From Fomitopsis serialis (taxonomy: Eukaryota > Basidiomycota > Agaricomycetes > Polyporales > Fomitopsidaceae), in assembly GCF_022376445.1 (NCBI RefSeq), contig NW_025955025.1:1-64000 (forward strand): DNA of 64,000 bases. The letters are read 5' to 3'. Positions 23,424 through 33,372 of the stretch are shown one piece after another. The notes below the pieces were generated by a model. That model was not told the origin of the DNA. It ran no database searches and worked only from the letters and a program-made list of their open reading frames with translations. Every line of letters begins with the position of its first letter. The stretch's first letter is position 1. The translations under genes were made by a program, and so were the position numbers.

Positions 23424-23805
23424 GCCATACGGACCAGCGTCAGAGTCGGGCTATCATACCTGCCCTATACGATATGCAAGGCGAACCCAGACCCCATCCA
23501 ACACCGGCACGCAGCGGCTCAGATCAGCAGACACCGCAAGGACGACAGGGATAGGGAAACCACCGCGTGACTTCTGGAGGCGGGCAGACGTGACAGAAGT
23601 CGGTGCTTTCGACTCGGAGTCCGCTGGCAAATTTTGGGAGGCACGCGGCGGCGCAGCCATCAAACGGAAACCTGGGGGTAGCTAGCGATGTCGACGAGCA
23701 CGACATGGTAGAAGACTGCCACGACGATTTGGGCGAGTTTCAGAGCAATTCAAGTTTGAAATGCTCTCATTTTCGTTGCAGACTCTGCGCAGCCTGACGC
23801 CCTCA

Positions 23806-24060
23806 TACGGTTGCCCGATAGTCCGAGGCCGGGCATTTTGCACGACGCGCCTCAGCCACATCGCGTCGCTCGTCCTCCGCCTGCTTCATATCTTCAACGG
23901 CTCATTCTGTACTCGCCCTGCGATCGCAGCAGTGCTCCTGCTTCACTATGAGCACCGGGAACAGAAAAACAGAGGTATCAGCAAGTTCTCATTGGCCCTC
24001 AAAGTTCGACGACTTCGGGAAATATTAAGCGCCCGACGATGCTGCGACGCGCTCGAGCTC
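23806..24060 (+). repeat. Left arm of a 255-base inverted repeat
   Basis: Position 23806 pairs with 24914, and pairing continues to 24060/24660. I could find only one mismatch by eye (near 23954). The next base outside each inner end does not pair. The spacer is 599 bases. The native reading of this sequence seems to be the right arm, where it runs into the transposon C-terminal coding region. Confidence 0.93.
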
Positions 24061-24659
24061 AGACTCAAGCTCAAGTCTGGAGGATACCTACACCCTGCCT
24101 ACTCTCTGGATGGTGCTCAGAAGAGTATAGGCAACATTTTATATGGCGAGGTATTCATATGCGCTAGTACTGTGTCTGCACTTCCCAGGCTACGGGTACG
24201 GCTCTTTCAGAACGGCCCACGTTCATCAGACCCGGACACTGATTGCAGGTGAAGTAACTGGTCTGTGACTGGCCACACCGAGGTGTCGAGGGTACGAGAA
24301 GCTCAATGGGGCTTTCGTATTTATTCGTGGTTGTGACAGGTGAGTGATAGTCTGCCGTCTCGGAGTCACAGTATGCTGCAGGCCTTCGTGTACATCAACA
24401 AAACCGAAATATGTATATTGCGTCTTGAACCGCACATCTACCTATGTGTACATCACCCCACCACCGCCAGACATACCATGCACACCGGACGCCTACGACG
24501 ACACTGGCCTCAGAAAGTCTTACAGTATTTCGCTGGGCCCACAGAATGCTCACTGCGGTATCAGTATCAAGTGTCTTACCATCCTATGATGATCTGCATA
24601 CCTGTCCAACGCCCGACATACTTGTACCAAAACAGCCATGCACCATAATTGTGTCCTCC

Positions 24660-24914
24660 GAGCTCGAGCGCGTCGCAGCATCGTCGGGCGCTTAATATTT
24701 CCCGAAGTCGTCGAACTTTGAGGGCCAATGAGAACTTGCTGATACCTCTGTTTTTCTGTTCCCGGCGCTCATAGTGAAGCAGGAGCACTGCTGCGATCGC
24801 AGGGCGAGTACAGAATGAGCCGTTGAAGATATGAAGCAGGCGGAGGACGAGCGACGCGATGTGGCTGAGGCGCGTCGTGCAAAATGCCCGGCCTCGGACT
24901 ATCGGGCAACCGTA
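24660..24914 (-). repeat. Right arm of the 255-base inverted repeat
   Basis: Nearly perfect reverse complement of 23806-24060. In plus orientation its reading frame (MKQAEDERRDVAEARRAKCP) continues beyond the arm into the transposon C-terminal region, so this arm is probably in place and the left arm is the inverted copy. Confidence 0.93.
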
Positions 24915-25570
24915 CACTCAGTACTGGCAAGAGACCTACTTATCAGGACGTGTCAAACTGCCATCGCAATCCAAGAAACTCAAATTACGGCAGCTAGGGG
25001 CATGCGCCCTCGTACTATGTTTCTACAAGAAGCATGGAGCAAGTCAGTGCAGCTGGTCGCTGATACGGTCCCAGTTGATGCAGGCGAGCCGTTCGTCGCT
25101 GTCAACATCCCTTCCTATTCAAACATCCTTGTGGATGGCCTGCGATATGGCGCATACGATACACGTCGAGGGCGTAACTCGTGTTACGCTTATGTACATC
25201 GACGGTCGCGTTCCTGCGCGGATTACTCGCATTTTCCATGTCAGACGCTCCCGGCGCAATCGTAACCTTGCAGCCTTGGAGTGTACGCACGCGGTTGCGC
25301 AGGGATTTGTTTGCGAAGAGAACCGGATATGCCATGGACTACACGGCATGCGCGCGCTTCAAGCCCTCTTGTTGCAGAGTCCTCGGAGTGATCTGATATT
25401 TTGGACATCGAAACAGAGCGACTGACATAGGCATAGGGGCATGGCGAGCAGAGTCGCGTGCCGCACCTGAGGTTGTCGAAATGAACCGATTCTCTGGTCA
25501 TTTCTCTCTCGCAGTGGCACCTCGCCGCGAGCAAGAAATCTGGGCGACAATGTCCCTATGCCACATGCGA
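24832..25570 (+). pseudogene. C-terminal domain of a Tnp2-like transposon protein, decayed
   Basis: Collinear pieces in shifting plus frames: LQEAWSKSVQLVADTVPVDA, then PFVAVNIPSYSNILVDGLRY and GAYDTRRGR. Next, one frame over, come YIDGRVPARITRIFHV and LAALECTHAVAQGFVCEENR, and finally VVEMNRFSGHFSLAVA with IWATMSLCH. The pattern (VxGxRYG, then a short beta domain, then W-x-T-x-S-L-x-H at the end) resembles the conserved C-terminus of basidiomycete Tnp2-type proteins. At least two frameshifts separate the pieces. I am confident that it is a decayed protein and less so of the family. Confidence 0.45.
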
Positions 25571-26570
25571 CATACTGCTACTCAGCTCCTCGATCTACGC
25601 ACATGCGCAGGACGCTCAAGAACCAGACATCCTCGACGACGCCGAGGAGCCCGGCGATGCTCCGAATGGTCCCCAGCCAGTGATCGCAGGCCAACAACAT
25701 GCCTACACGATCATACTCCCAAGTTTGCGAGTCCGTGTTGCGACAACCACATCCTCTCGCGTCCAACGGCGAGCCGGCTGCGAAGCTGAGTTGCGGCGGA
25801 AAGGTTCGCCAAGGGCGGCCGCGCCAACCTCCTGCAGCTGGCTGAAAGTCTTCCATGTTCGTCTAGGAAATCAGACGCGGCGTAATACCGTACAAGGTGA
25901 CATGCGAGCCGCGATATTGCGAAGGTCGCGACTACAGGAAGTCAAAGCTGTCGAGGCAAGCTGCCTCGGTATCAGGCCATGCGCGCAGTATTGGCAGCCT
26001 CGCGCACGCAGGCTCCGCTACTACCAGGCTCGCAAGCTTCTCGCTCATGCGCGAGCGACCACTGGGCCAGTTCGGCGCGTCTGATGTGCTGTACGCTTTA
26101 AAAAACGAGCGTTGTTCATTGCGCTGAAGCGAGCGAGACACGGGGACGGCGCTTTCGCATGACAGCTAGAAACCCCGGCAAGAACACCCGCCCAAAGCAG
26201 AGTCCGACGACACCAAAACCAAGCACAGGGGGGCAGTCGAGCGACGAGCCGTTGGAGGTTGCTGCGCCCCAGATCACGCGCGTGGCCTCAGGCGTCCAAC
26301 GAGAAAACAGCAATAATCGGAGACTACTACTTTTTGCGGAGAGTCCCCCGGCGTTTTCGGCCAAGAGGACGGTGGGCGTTGCCTTAGGCCACAGCTCCAC
26401 CTGGGGAACCGCCAGCCAGCGCGTCCTTGGAACGCAGCCGACCCCCCGTGGGTTTGGCCAAGACGAGTCTGCCTAACATGGAGACGCCAAGCCTTAGTCA
26501 GCCCGCTTCGGCGGAGGTGCAAAGCCGTTCCCACACGTGACATCATCGCCCGGATCACAGATATTTAGAA
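25571..26570. other. No supportable gene
   Basis: A plus frame at 26161-26476 encodes a basic, Pro/Thr-rich 105-residue protein (NPGKNTRPKQSPTTPKPS) without a known domain. A Gly/Arg/Pro snippet near 25790-25830 recalls an AT-hook but is in a broken frame. The right part abuts the SINE copy. Confidence 0.35.
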
Positions 26571-26694
26571 GTTGCGTCGCAGATAAGTCAGAGGGTAGCC
26601 TAGATCCCGTAGGACCGCAAAAGCTCCTGGCGCAGGGTTCGAACCCCGGCCTCCATGCACCCCGTAGGGCGTTCAACCAACTGCACCACGACGC
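26571..26694 (-). mobile_element. tRNA-derived SINE, copy 1
   Basis: Read on the minus strand, this starts GCGTCGTGG and has an RNA polymerase III A box (TGGTGCAGTTGG) and B box (GGTTCGAACCC) at tRNA-like spacing. It then has a shared body (CAGGAGCTTTTGCGGTCC) and ends CGACGCA. It matches 51229-51353 along its whole length. The ends TGCGTCG and CGACGCA are reverse complements. Confidence 0.72.
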
Positions 26695-27309
26695 GCTTGG
26701 TATTCCGTCAGCTAAATTATTGATGTGACTAATACATGGGCAGACGCTCTGGCGGCGGCGTCCTTCCTTCGCTCTGAGACGAGGTTCTTCGCCCTTGCTG
26801 ATCGACTCCAACTGGAATCTCCTGCTCGCCCACGGACAAAACGTTCCCAGACTCCGGGCTACCAGTGGCCGCTGTCGTTGGTTGGTTGGTAATCCCGTTT
26901 ATTGTCGTTTGAGGGCGAAGCCCTGCGTAGACTCCGACTACATGCTCGCGCTACGCTACTTGGGTTGGACGCGAGGGCGTGTAGCTAATCATTGGCTCGT
27001 CTGTCGCGGGAGGTTTGCGTCGTAGAGGCGACAAACTCAAAGACTGGCCGACGCCGGCATTTCCGTTCCGACGGCGTAGAAAGCAAACCAGTTGAAGGTC
27101 GGATCTCGTGGCGGGAGGCGCGCCCCCACCGACGCTGCGCCGGCAGCGCCAACGCGTTGGTGTTGCCGTCCTACGCCAGCGACGTGAAAATACTTCGGGT
27201 TTCGGCCTGCTACGTCCAGTTTTATACGTCCTGGGCACGCTCTCCGAAATTTTAAGGCTAAACGGAGGACGGGACAAATGGGGACGTCGGGGACAAACGC
27301 ATGCGTTCG
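26695..27309. other. Non-coding stretch
   Basis: Only short, motif-free frames. It lies between the SINE copy and a second dispersed repeat. Confidence 0.35.
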
Positions 27310-27535
27310 CCTGCGAACGAGCGACTGCTTTCGCCCGCCCAAACTGGCGCCGCAGAATAGGGGCTCAAAAGGCGCCAGAAGGAGCAGAGAGCAGGTGGCT
27401 CTTAGATCTACTGAGCGTCTGAGAGCATAGCAAGGCGGCGTGTAGCGGTACCGCGCAGATTTTTCTGCGCAGCGATCCTACTTGCAACAAGAAACTCGGA
27501 CGTTTGCATTCCTGTGCCAAATTGCCTGGCCGATT
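27310..27535 (+). repeat. Dispersed repeat Y, copy 1
   Basis: Blocks in the same order as 50707-50935: ACGAGCGACTG, TTTCGCCCGCC, AAACTGGC, GGAATAGG/AGAATAGG, a GCAGGTGGCTC/GCAGGCAGCTC block and GATCCTACTTGCAACAAG. They end with GCCAAATTGC. About 65-75% similar by eye, with indels. No coding frame is conserved. Confidence 0.6.
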
Positions 27536-29560
27536 CAGCCTGGGCGAGGTCGAAATAGGGCGAGATTCAAGCGGGGGCCCGGCGAAGACCCTCTCTGATT
27601 GAGGCCTGGCGCCACGAAGTATGAAGACCCTGGCCGGACAGAACTTACTTCGGTTTGAGGACAACAAATCCCGTCTTTGAGCGTCGTTCAACTTCGTTTG
27701 GCGGTTTCAACTTCGCCCAACGGTGGCGCGCGGTTCCCCGGGTCCTGGCCGAGCTCGGCCCGACATGTTCTAACGCCCGGCTTAACGCGCCTTTCCCAGC
27801 TCAGCTTGGACGAATAAGGGATGTGACTCGGTAGATACACTCTGGAGATAGATTGATGGCAGAGCGGGAAAGAATAAATTGTGGGGAAGCAGTATTGCAG
27901 CCGGGAGTTGAGTAGTTATCTGCGATGGTCACGCCACCGTGCCGGCGCTTGTTCTGCGACCGGACGCGGCCTCGTACTGTATCGCGACCTACATCCGGTT
28001 ACACCTAGTAGGACAGACGGGGCCTCTTCTGTGTAACTGGTGAGTAGAGCGATGGTACTCCTGGTTTCCTTTTGACTGACTGTGTCTCTACAAATGTGAA
28101 GTACCAAATTAAATACCAGACTGCTCATCTGTAGTCGGGGGACAAGTATCATTCAACGCAGCAAGTACTTGATCTCCGCTTCTTGAGGCTGCGATGAACC
28201 ATTCAGTATTCAACCCTTGTATGCAGCGATCCGATATAGCCATTACATCGGCGAGTCCATCTGGCTGACCACGAGAAGTTAGTATGCTCGGAAGTCTATT
28301 CAGGCGCGAACCCGGCGTTTTCGAGGCGGTCGCTTGCAAGGGTGCGCCCATCAAGAGTACCCCCGTGCTTGGCCGTATCATCAGTCATCGGCGAGCCCAT
28401 TGGTGAGCGAGGTCTCATTAATGGCGTCAAGTTGTCTCCCATTCGCGCTGACTTCCGCCGTTCGTGGATCAGTATGCGGTGGGTGGCGCGCACCGCAATA
28501 TGGTCCGTAGTGCTATGCAATATAGTCAAAATATATAGTCAAAAGACGGCGCATCAAACTTTCTCAGCGCCCTCGATGCGTTTGCATGAAAGGACTCGGG
28601 GCGAACAGGAGCTGAGAAGGCGAAGGGACCTGCAGGGTTCGAGAGTTCGCGAATCACTGGCGAGCGTTCTCGACTCGGACCCTCTTGCTCAACACATTTT
28701 TACACAGAACAATATGCGCCCGGGCCCCACATCATTGCGCGAGAATGCAGGCGCCGCAGTGCGCATGTGCCACTAGGCCATGTGGGGGCATAACAGCGAC
28801 TCGGATATATTGGCGCACCTGTATGCCTGTCAGTTATAATGGCAAGCCGTCATTAAGGATCGCGTGCGGGGCAGAAGAAGGAGCGCATGGAAGGTCGACG
28901 AGGATTGGTTGCGAATGTTGAGGCGAGAGCGCAGCGGAGAGAGAAGCGGCGAACACGTCGAGTGATCAATTCGGCGCAGGCGTCAGACTCCGAGGCGAGC
29001 GAGAAGCGAATATTAACAACACCGGGATTGCGACATTTGTCTGCCACTCGCCTCTGGTACCAGTCACCGGGTAAGTTGCATACACAAATAGCTCCCACCT
29101 TGCAGCTGTCACGCAGGCTCGCGCTGAGTCTACGATCATTCTTCTGTCATATTAACTCAGCAGCCTCAGGCTACTAGCATGTCGTCACGTTCTCATGTAC
29201 TTTAAGCTCAAGCTCAAGGGTACAGGCCTCTGTCGGCATCAAACGTATATCCTTTTCGCTCTCTTCTTCTCTCTGCCAGTGGATGATCTTTCCAGACTCA
29301 AAATTCAGCGCGTATGCAGCAACAACCAGAGGGTACCACTGGTCACACTCTACATGGAGACTCAACGACGAATGAATTCTTTCGGAGTCGAAGTACTATT
29401 GGTACTAGTACAGGCTGTACTATAACTAACTAGAAGTACACCTCTCGAACGCCCCCGAGCTCCCTACACATGTAAGCCTGACAGCGAGGAGTGGCCGCTC
29501 GCAAACCCATATATGGGGCGGTTATGTAAGCATTCGGCGGTCTCGGGCATGTGGCCTGCC
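27536..29560. other. Gene-poor stretch
   Basis: The longest motif-free frames (minus 28109-28381; plus 28342-28776) show no family signature. A minus frame at 29174-29365 (DQWYPLVVAAYALNFESGK) looks protein-like but is not recognised. No repeat beyond short words was found. Confidence 0.35.
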
Positions 29561-29610
29561 GAAGTTGAAACCGTTAAGCGAAGTTGAAACCGTTAAGCGA
29601 AGTTGAAACC
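29561..29610 (+). repeat. Tandem repeat, 19-base unit, 2.6 copies
   Basis: Perfect tandem of GAAGTTGAAACCGTTAAGC at 29561-29579, 29580-29598 and a partial unit to 29610. Confidence 0.95.
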
Positions 29611-29679
29611 TCGTTCATTGTACGAAACTCTGATATTTTTGTCCGGCGGCTCCCTTCGTAGGACCTCAGCCATCGAAGA

Positions 29680-29845
29680 AGCACCACGAGAAGATGCGCC
29701 GCGAGGAGCGCGAACGCCTCCGCGCTGAGGGCTGTTGCTTCACTGCAACTGTAAAGAGATAGGTCATTTGGGACGAAACTGTCCTGTACATGAGGAAGTG
29801 AACACACCGCCCGCGCAAGCCAGCTCGGCACAGTTTTTGACGCTG
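29680..29845 (+). mobile_element. Retrotransposon Gag zinc-knuckle relic
   Basis: MRREERERLRAEGCCF precedes, one frame over, CNCKEIGHLGRNCPVHEE. Together they give a CCHC knuckle (C-x2-C-x4-H-x4-C) after a basic helix, the usual C-terminus of LTR-retrotransposon Gag in basidiomycetes. A one-base frameshift sits inside the knuckle. No Pol domain follows. Confidence 0.6.
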
Positions 29846-30235
29846 ATAACCTCGCATCTGACTTCGATTTTGGAGATGTCTACGGTTACCCACTAGTCAC
29901 TAGTCGGGGGTTGGCGCGTTGACGCTTGTCGAGCCACATGCTCGCACCACCCTGCACGACGCGTCTTTCGTTCCATCGTGCCCTGGCTAGCTCATGAAAT
30001 ACTCATTTTCTGTGCTCGACAACCACATTTTCTGGCTCTACGCGTCAAATCTACCCGGTAGAGGTGTCAGCTAGGCGATAGCGACACTGTAAATGGGCAA
30101 AGGAGCTCGTCGTGGCAGGGACCAGGTAAGCGCCCGTTTGCACGTAGTAGCAGCGACTCGATAATGGCATCGGGAGAACGCAACTTTCACTGTTTGATGG
30201 GCCTAGGAGAGGGTTGCCGATAAGCATAGAACGTC
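29846..30235. other. No gene recognised
   Basis: Sequence between the Gag relic and the truncated 3' end of the chitin synthase copy. No conserved frame seen. Confidence 0.35.
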
Positions 30236-33200
30236 TCACGGCCGTAGATGGACCCGGCGCATGACTCGGCGTATCCTTCGTTTATCATCATGGTCGGAGG
30301 CGCCCACGAGCGTCGACGGTCCATCAGTATCTAAATGCCCATAAATGCGAGATGACCGCTCGCGCAGGCAACCGCAACGGGCTGAATGAGCGCCGAGACC
30401 AAGTCCATCATGACGATGAATCGCATCGAGAAACAGCAGAAGCCACACATCTGCTCCAAGAGAACAAGCTCCCCAAGATTGTGTGCCGCCGAGTTGATCC
30501 AAAGCCAACGCTGCGACAGCAGAATCTTCCAGTCGTCTGGCGCGACTGTGGAACACGCGCGCGTCCCGGATGAAGAGCGTCTTGTACACCGGGAAGTGTT
30601 TCGTAACCAGCGTCGTGAGGAATCGATCTTCTCCGAGGTGCAGCAGGTTCTTCATGCGCAGCGTGTCGACTTTGGGGGCAGTTGTCGATGATCTGGTTGG
30701 AGATGAACAGTGGCTTGTGTGCGTCGGGGGTACGCGGACGGTGATGCCTGAAACAACCGGGCAAACGAGAGACGGACCCGAAGAGGGGCTCGAATGCCTT
30801 CGCCATGTGATGCCAGATGAAGTACTCGTAGACCTGCGCAAAGTCTGAGCGATCGCGCGAAACAACTTCAAATGCTATCACACACCTCCGTCATAATAGT
30901 CGCGATGGACTGTTTGGCAATTCGACAGCTCAGTCTCTCCGCAAACACCAATCACCTTCTTGTCATGCGCCCATACTATGGAAAGATCAACGAACAGTTC
31001 GTGGCGGTCACTCAGGTAGACTGGACTTACGCGGAGATCAGCCTGTTGAGCAACAACAGGTCACCCGCAGTATCGGCATTGGTCATGAAGACGCTTTCGT
31101 AGAACGATGGGTTTATACCGATGACATTCTTGATTTGGTGATACATCTCGAACTCCAGTGGGTTCGTCGGAGCGTTGAAATGGACCTGTACGAGAAAGCA
31201 TCAGCCTCGTTCAATGAGAAGCGCATGAGCAACATCTGTGCCACGCTTACCACGGTCACCAGGCCTCGCCTTCTAACCGGGCGTGCTGCACTTGACCACG
31301 ACCAAGTAGGGAACGGCGTGGCCGGCTGCCTCAGAGTCCGGACTCGGAGTACGCCTTACCCATATTGTGGTGTTTCGCGCCCTCACCAAGACACAAGAAG
31401 CTGAGCAGTTCGGCGTCGATGTTCGGAGGCGCACCGAGGACGCCCAAGACGATGCGAGGGGTTGGCTGGTCGTTATCGGAACCAGCGACCTGACCATCGC
31501 AAACGATCAGGAGGAGCTTGCGCTTGTCGTCGTACTTCAGCGTTGCGAGGGAGGTGATTGTCCGCTGGAGTGACTCGAAGCCTTCCGCGCAGGGACCTGG
31601 CAGATGACGAATTTGTCATGGTCTTCAGGTGCGCGCTCCGAGCCGAAGTTGATCGAAGCGATGAATCCAATGGCAAACGCAAGCAGGATGAACAAAGCGA
31701 ATTGGCACTTCAGCGAATTCCGCGCTTCGACCCTGCCGATCGCGAATAGGTTGCGAAGGCGCGTCTTTTGCCGCGTCAGGACCTGAGAGTCCAGACCGAG
31801 GCTGCTGATCCTCCTCGTCGCGTCTTGCCCGGAGTTATACTGAGAACGCTAACGATGTCTGGTCTCATGAATTGCGCGTTGACATTGGTACCAAACGGGA
31901 GCACCCCGTTGTTGAGCGGAGCGATTGACGGTGGGGGAGGCGATGTAGTTGATGAGACCGTATGTGATACCGTCGTAAACGCCAGCAGCGCTCCCCTTGT
32001 TCGCCATGTTGTGGAGATCAGGCATCGTATAGCCCATCCAACCGAGCGGTTGTTCCAGCGCATCTGCTCGAAGTACCAGTCAGGTCGAGAATCATCAGTC
32101 CATGCGCGAGAGTCATGGTATTGCGAGTTGATGCCCGTATTGTTGACGGAACTGAGTTGGATGCAGGGGCTCGCGGAACCACTGACACCATTGCAAAGCG
32201 CGCTAGCCTATACCGACCGCGTGAGTGAGACTGTTATATAGCAGTACTGTCGTCTTAAACTCACTAGGAGTGGGAAGAGATCATCCGAGGGCGCACTCGG
32301 GCACGACGACAGTCAGATGCGCCGCAGCAGCTTCTGTGAGATCGAAGACCTCGCCGCGAATCGAGATCTATATGTTGTTCGGGCTGTTCTTGTAGGAATG
32401 CGCATGCAACTCGCTCGTTGAGAACACATGCGCCGTTGGACAAATGAGACCACCGAAGATGGCGATGGCGAAGACGACGCAGCCGCAGACGAACCAGATG
32501 GGCATATTGAGCGCCAGCTTCTCTCGCCACGCTTGCTGGATGTGAGGACGCTTCAGCGGAGCAGGTACCCAGAACGTGAGGATCCAGCATATCAGCACCC
32601 ACCGCCGGCGCAATGTCCTCTCCTTGAGAACCTCCGCCACCTTGCCTTCCTGGATTTCTCCAGCGAGAGGCTCCTTACCGGAGAGGAGGCCCTTCAAGTT
32701 GTCTGCGCCCTGGAACATGTTCTTGACTGAGTGGCCCTCGAGCTGGTTTGGGAGCTGGGAGTCCTTGGGATTGGCGCAGAAAACGCGAACCGGAACTCGC
32801 GCGCCACATGCGGTGGCCCGCTGGCTTGTACCGCCGCCCCTAGCGGCCCCCCACCATCGCAATACTTCTCGTCGAATCCGCCGCCTTCCCCAGCGCTTGG
32901 CGGTACCCTTCCTGTGGACGGACGGTGCGCGCATGGGCTTTGCAGGCTGTTGCGCAGACATGATGGTGTCCTCATCGCGGGGGTGCGCCTGCGTCGCGAT
33001 CGCCTTGCCGGCGTGCTGGCTGTGTAAGGAGGGGGTTCGGCGATCCGGAACCGCCCGCTGGGGGGACCTTCTCCCGCGCTCGCGCCTCGGGTCCACGACG
33101 ACGCGAGAGTGCGCGCTGGAGATGCCGGCGGGGAGGGGGAGGAGCGAGACGAAGTCAGTGTTCAGTGGCTCAAGATTGCGCTCCAGGAAGTTCTCCGACG

Positions 33201-33372
33201 AATAGGTGGCGGGGCCAGTGAAGCCGTTGACCGTGAGCGCTGGGCAGCCCATACAGTCGATGGAGGCGGCCTTGAACGAAGAGCGTAGGTCGAGTAGACC
33301 AATGAAGGCGTGGAAGTCGTCGCGGCAGAGGCGCTGGTTGATGCGCTCGTTTAGCCGCTCGAAGAGTAAGGC
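30236..33372 (-). pseudogene. Myosin-motor chitin synthase pseudogene, truncated at both ends
   Basis: Minus strand, 5' to 3'. Myosin-motor remains come first: ERLNERINQRLCRDDFHAF, then CPALTVNGFTGPATYSSENF and LERNLEPLNTDFVSLLP. FCANPKDSQLPNQLEG and the membrane segment AWREKLALNMPIWFVCG follow. Next is the cytochrome-b5-like region (LICPTAHVFSTSELHAHSYK). The catalytic part carries [59 protein letters not shown] and [15 protein letters not shown]. Intact members of this class are plasma-membrane enzymes with a myosin head. Here the QRRRW block, most of the motor and the C-terminus are missing, and frames change many times. It starts where the fatty acid synthase fragment stops. Confidence 0.93.

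Noticed and set aside
23761..24252. A 163-residue frame and its mirror at 24576-24917
   Set aside because: The two are the same DNA in the arms of the inverted repeat read on the non-native strand; no family signature.
29174..29365. Minus-strand protein-like frame (DQWYPLVVAAYALNFESGK)
   Set aside because: No second piece or known family to support it.
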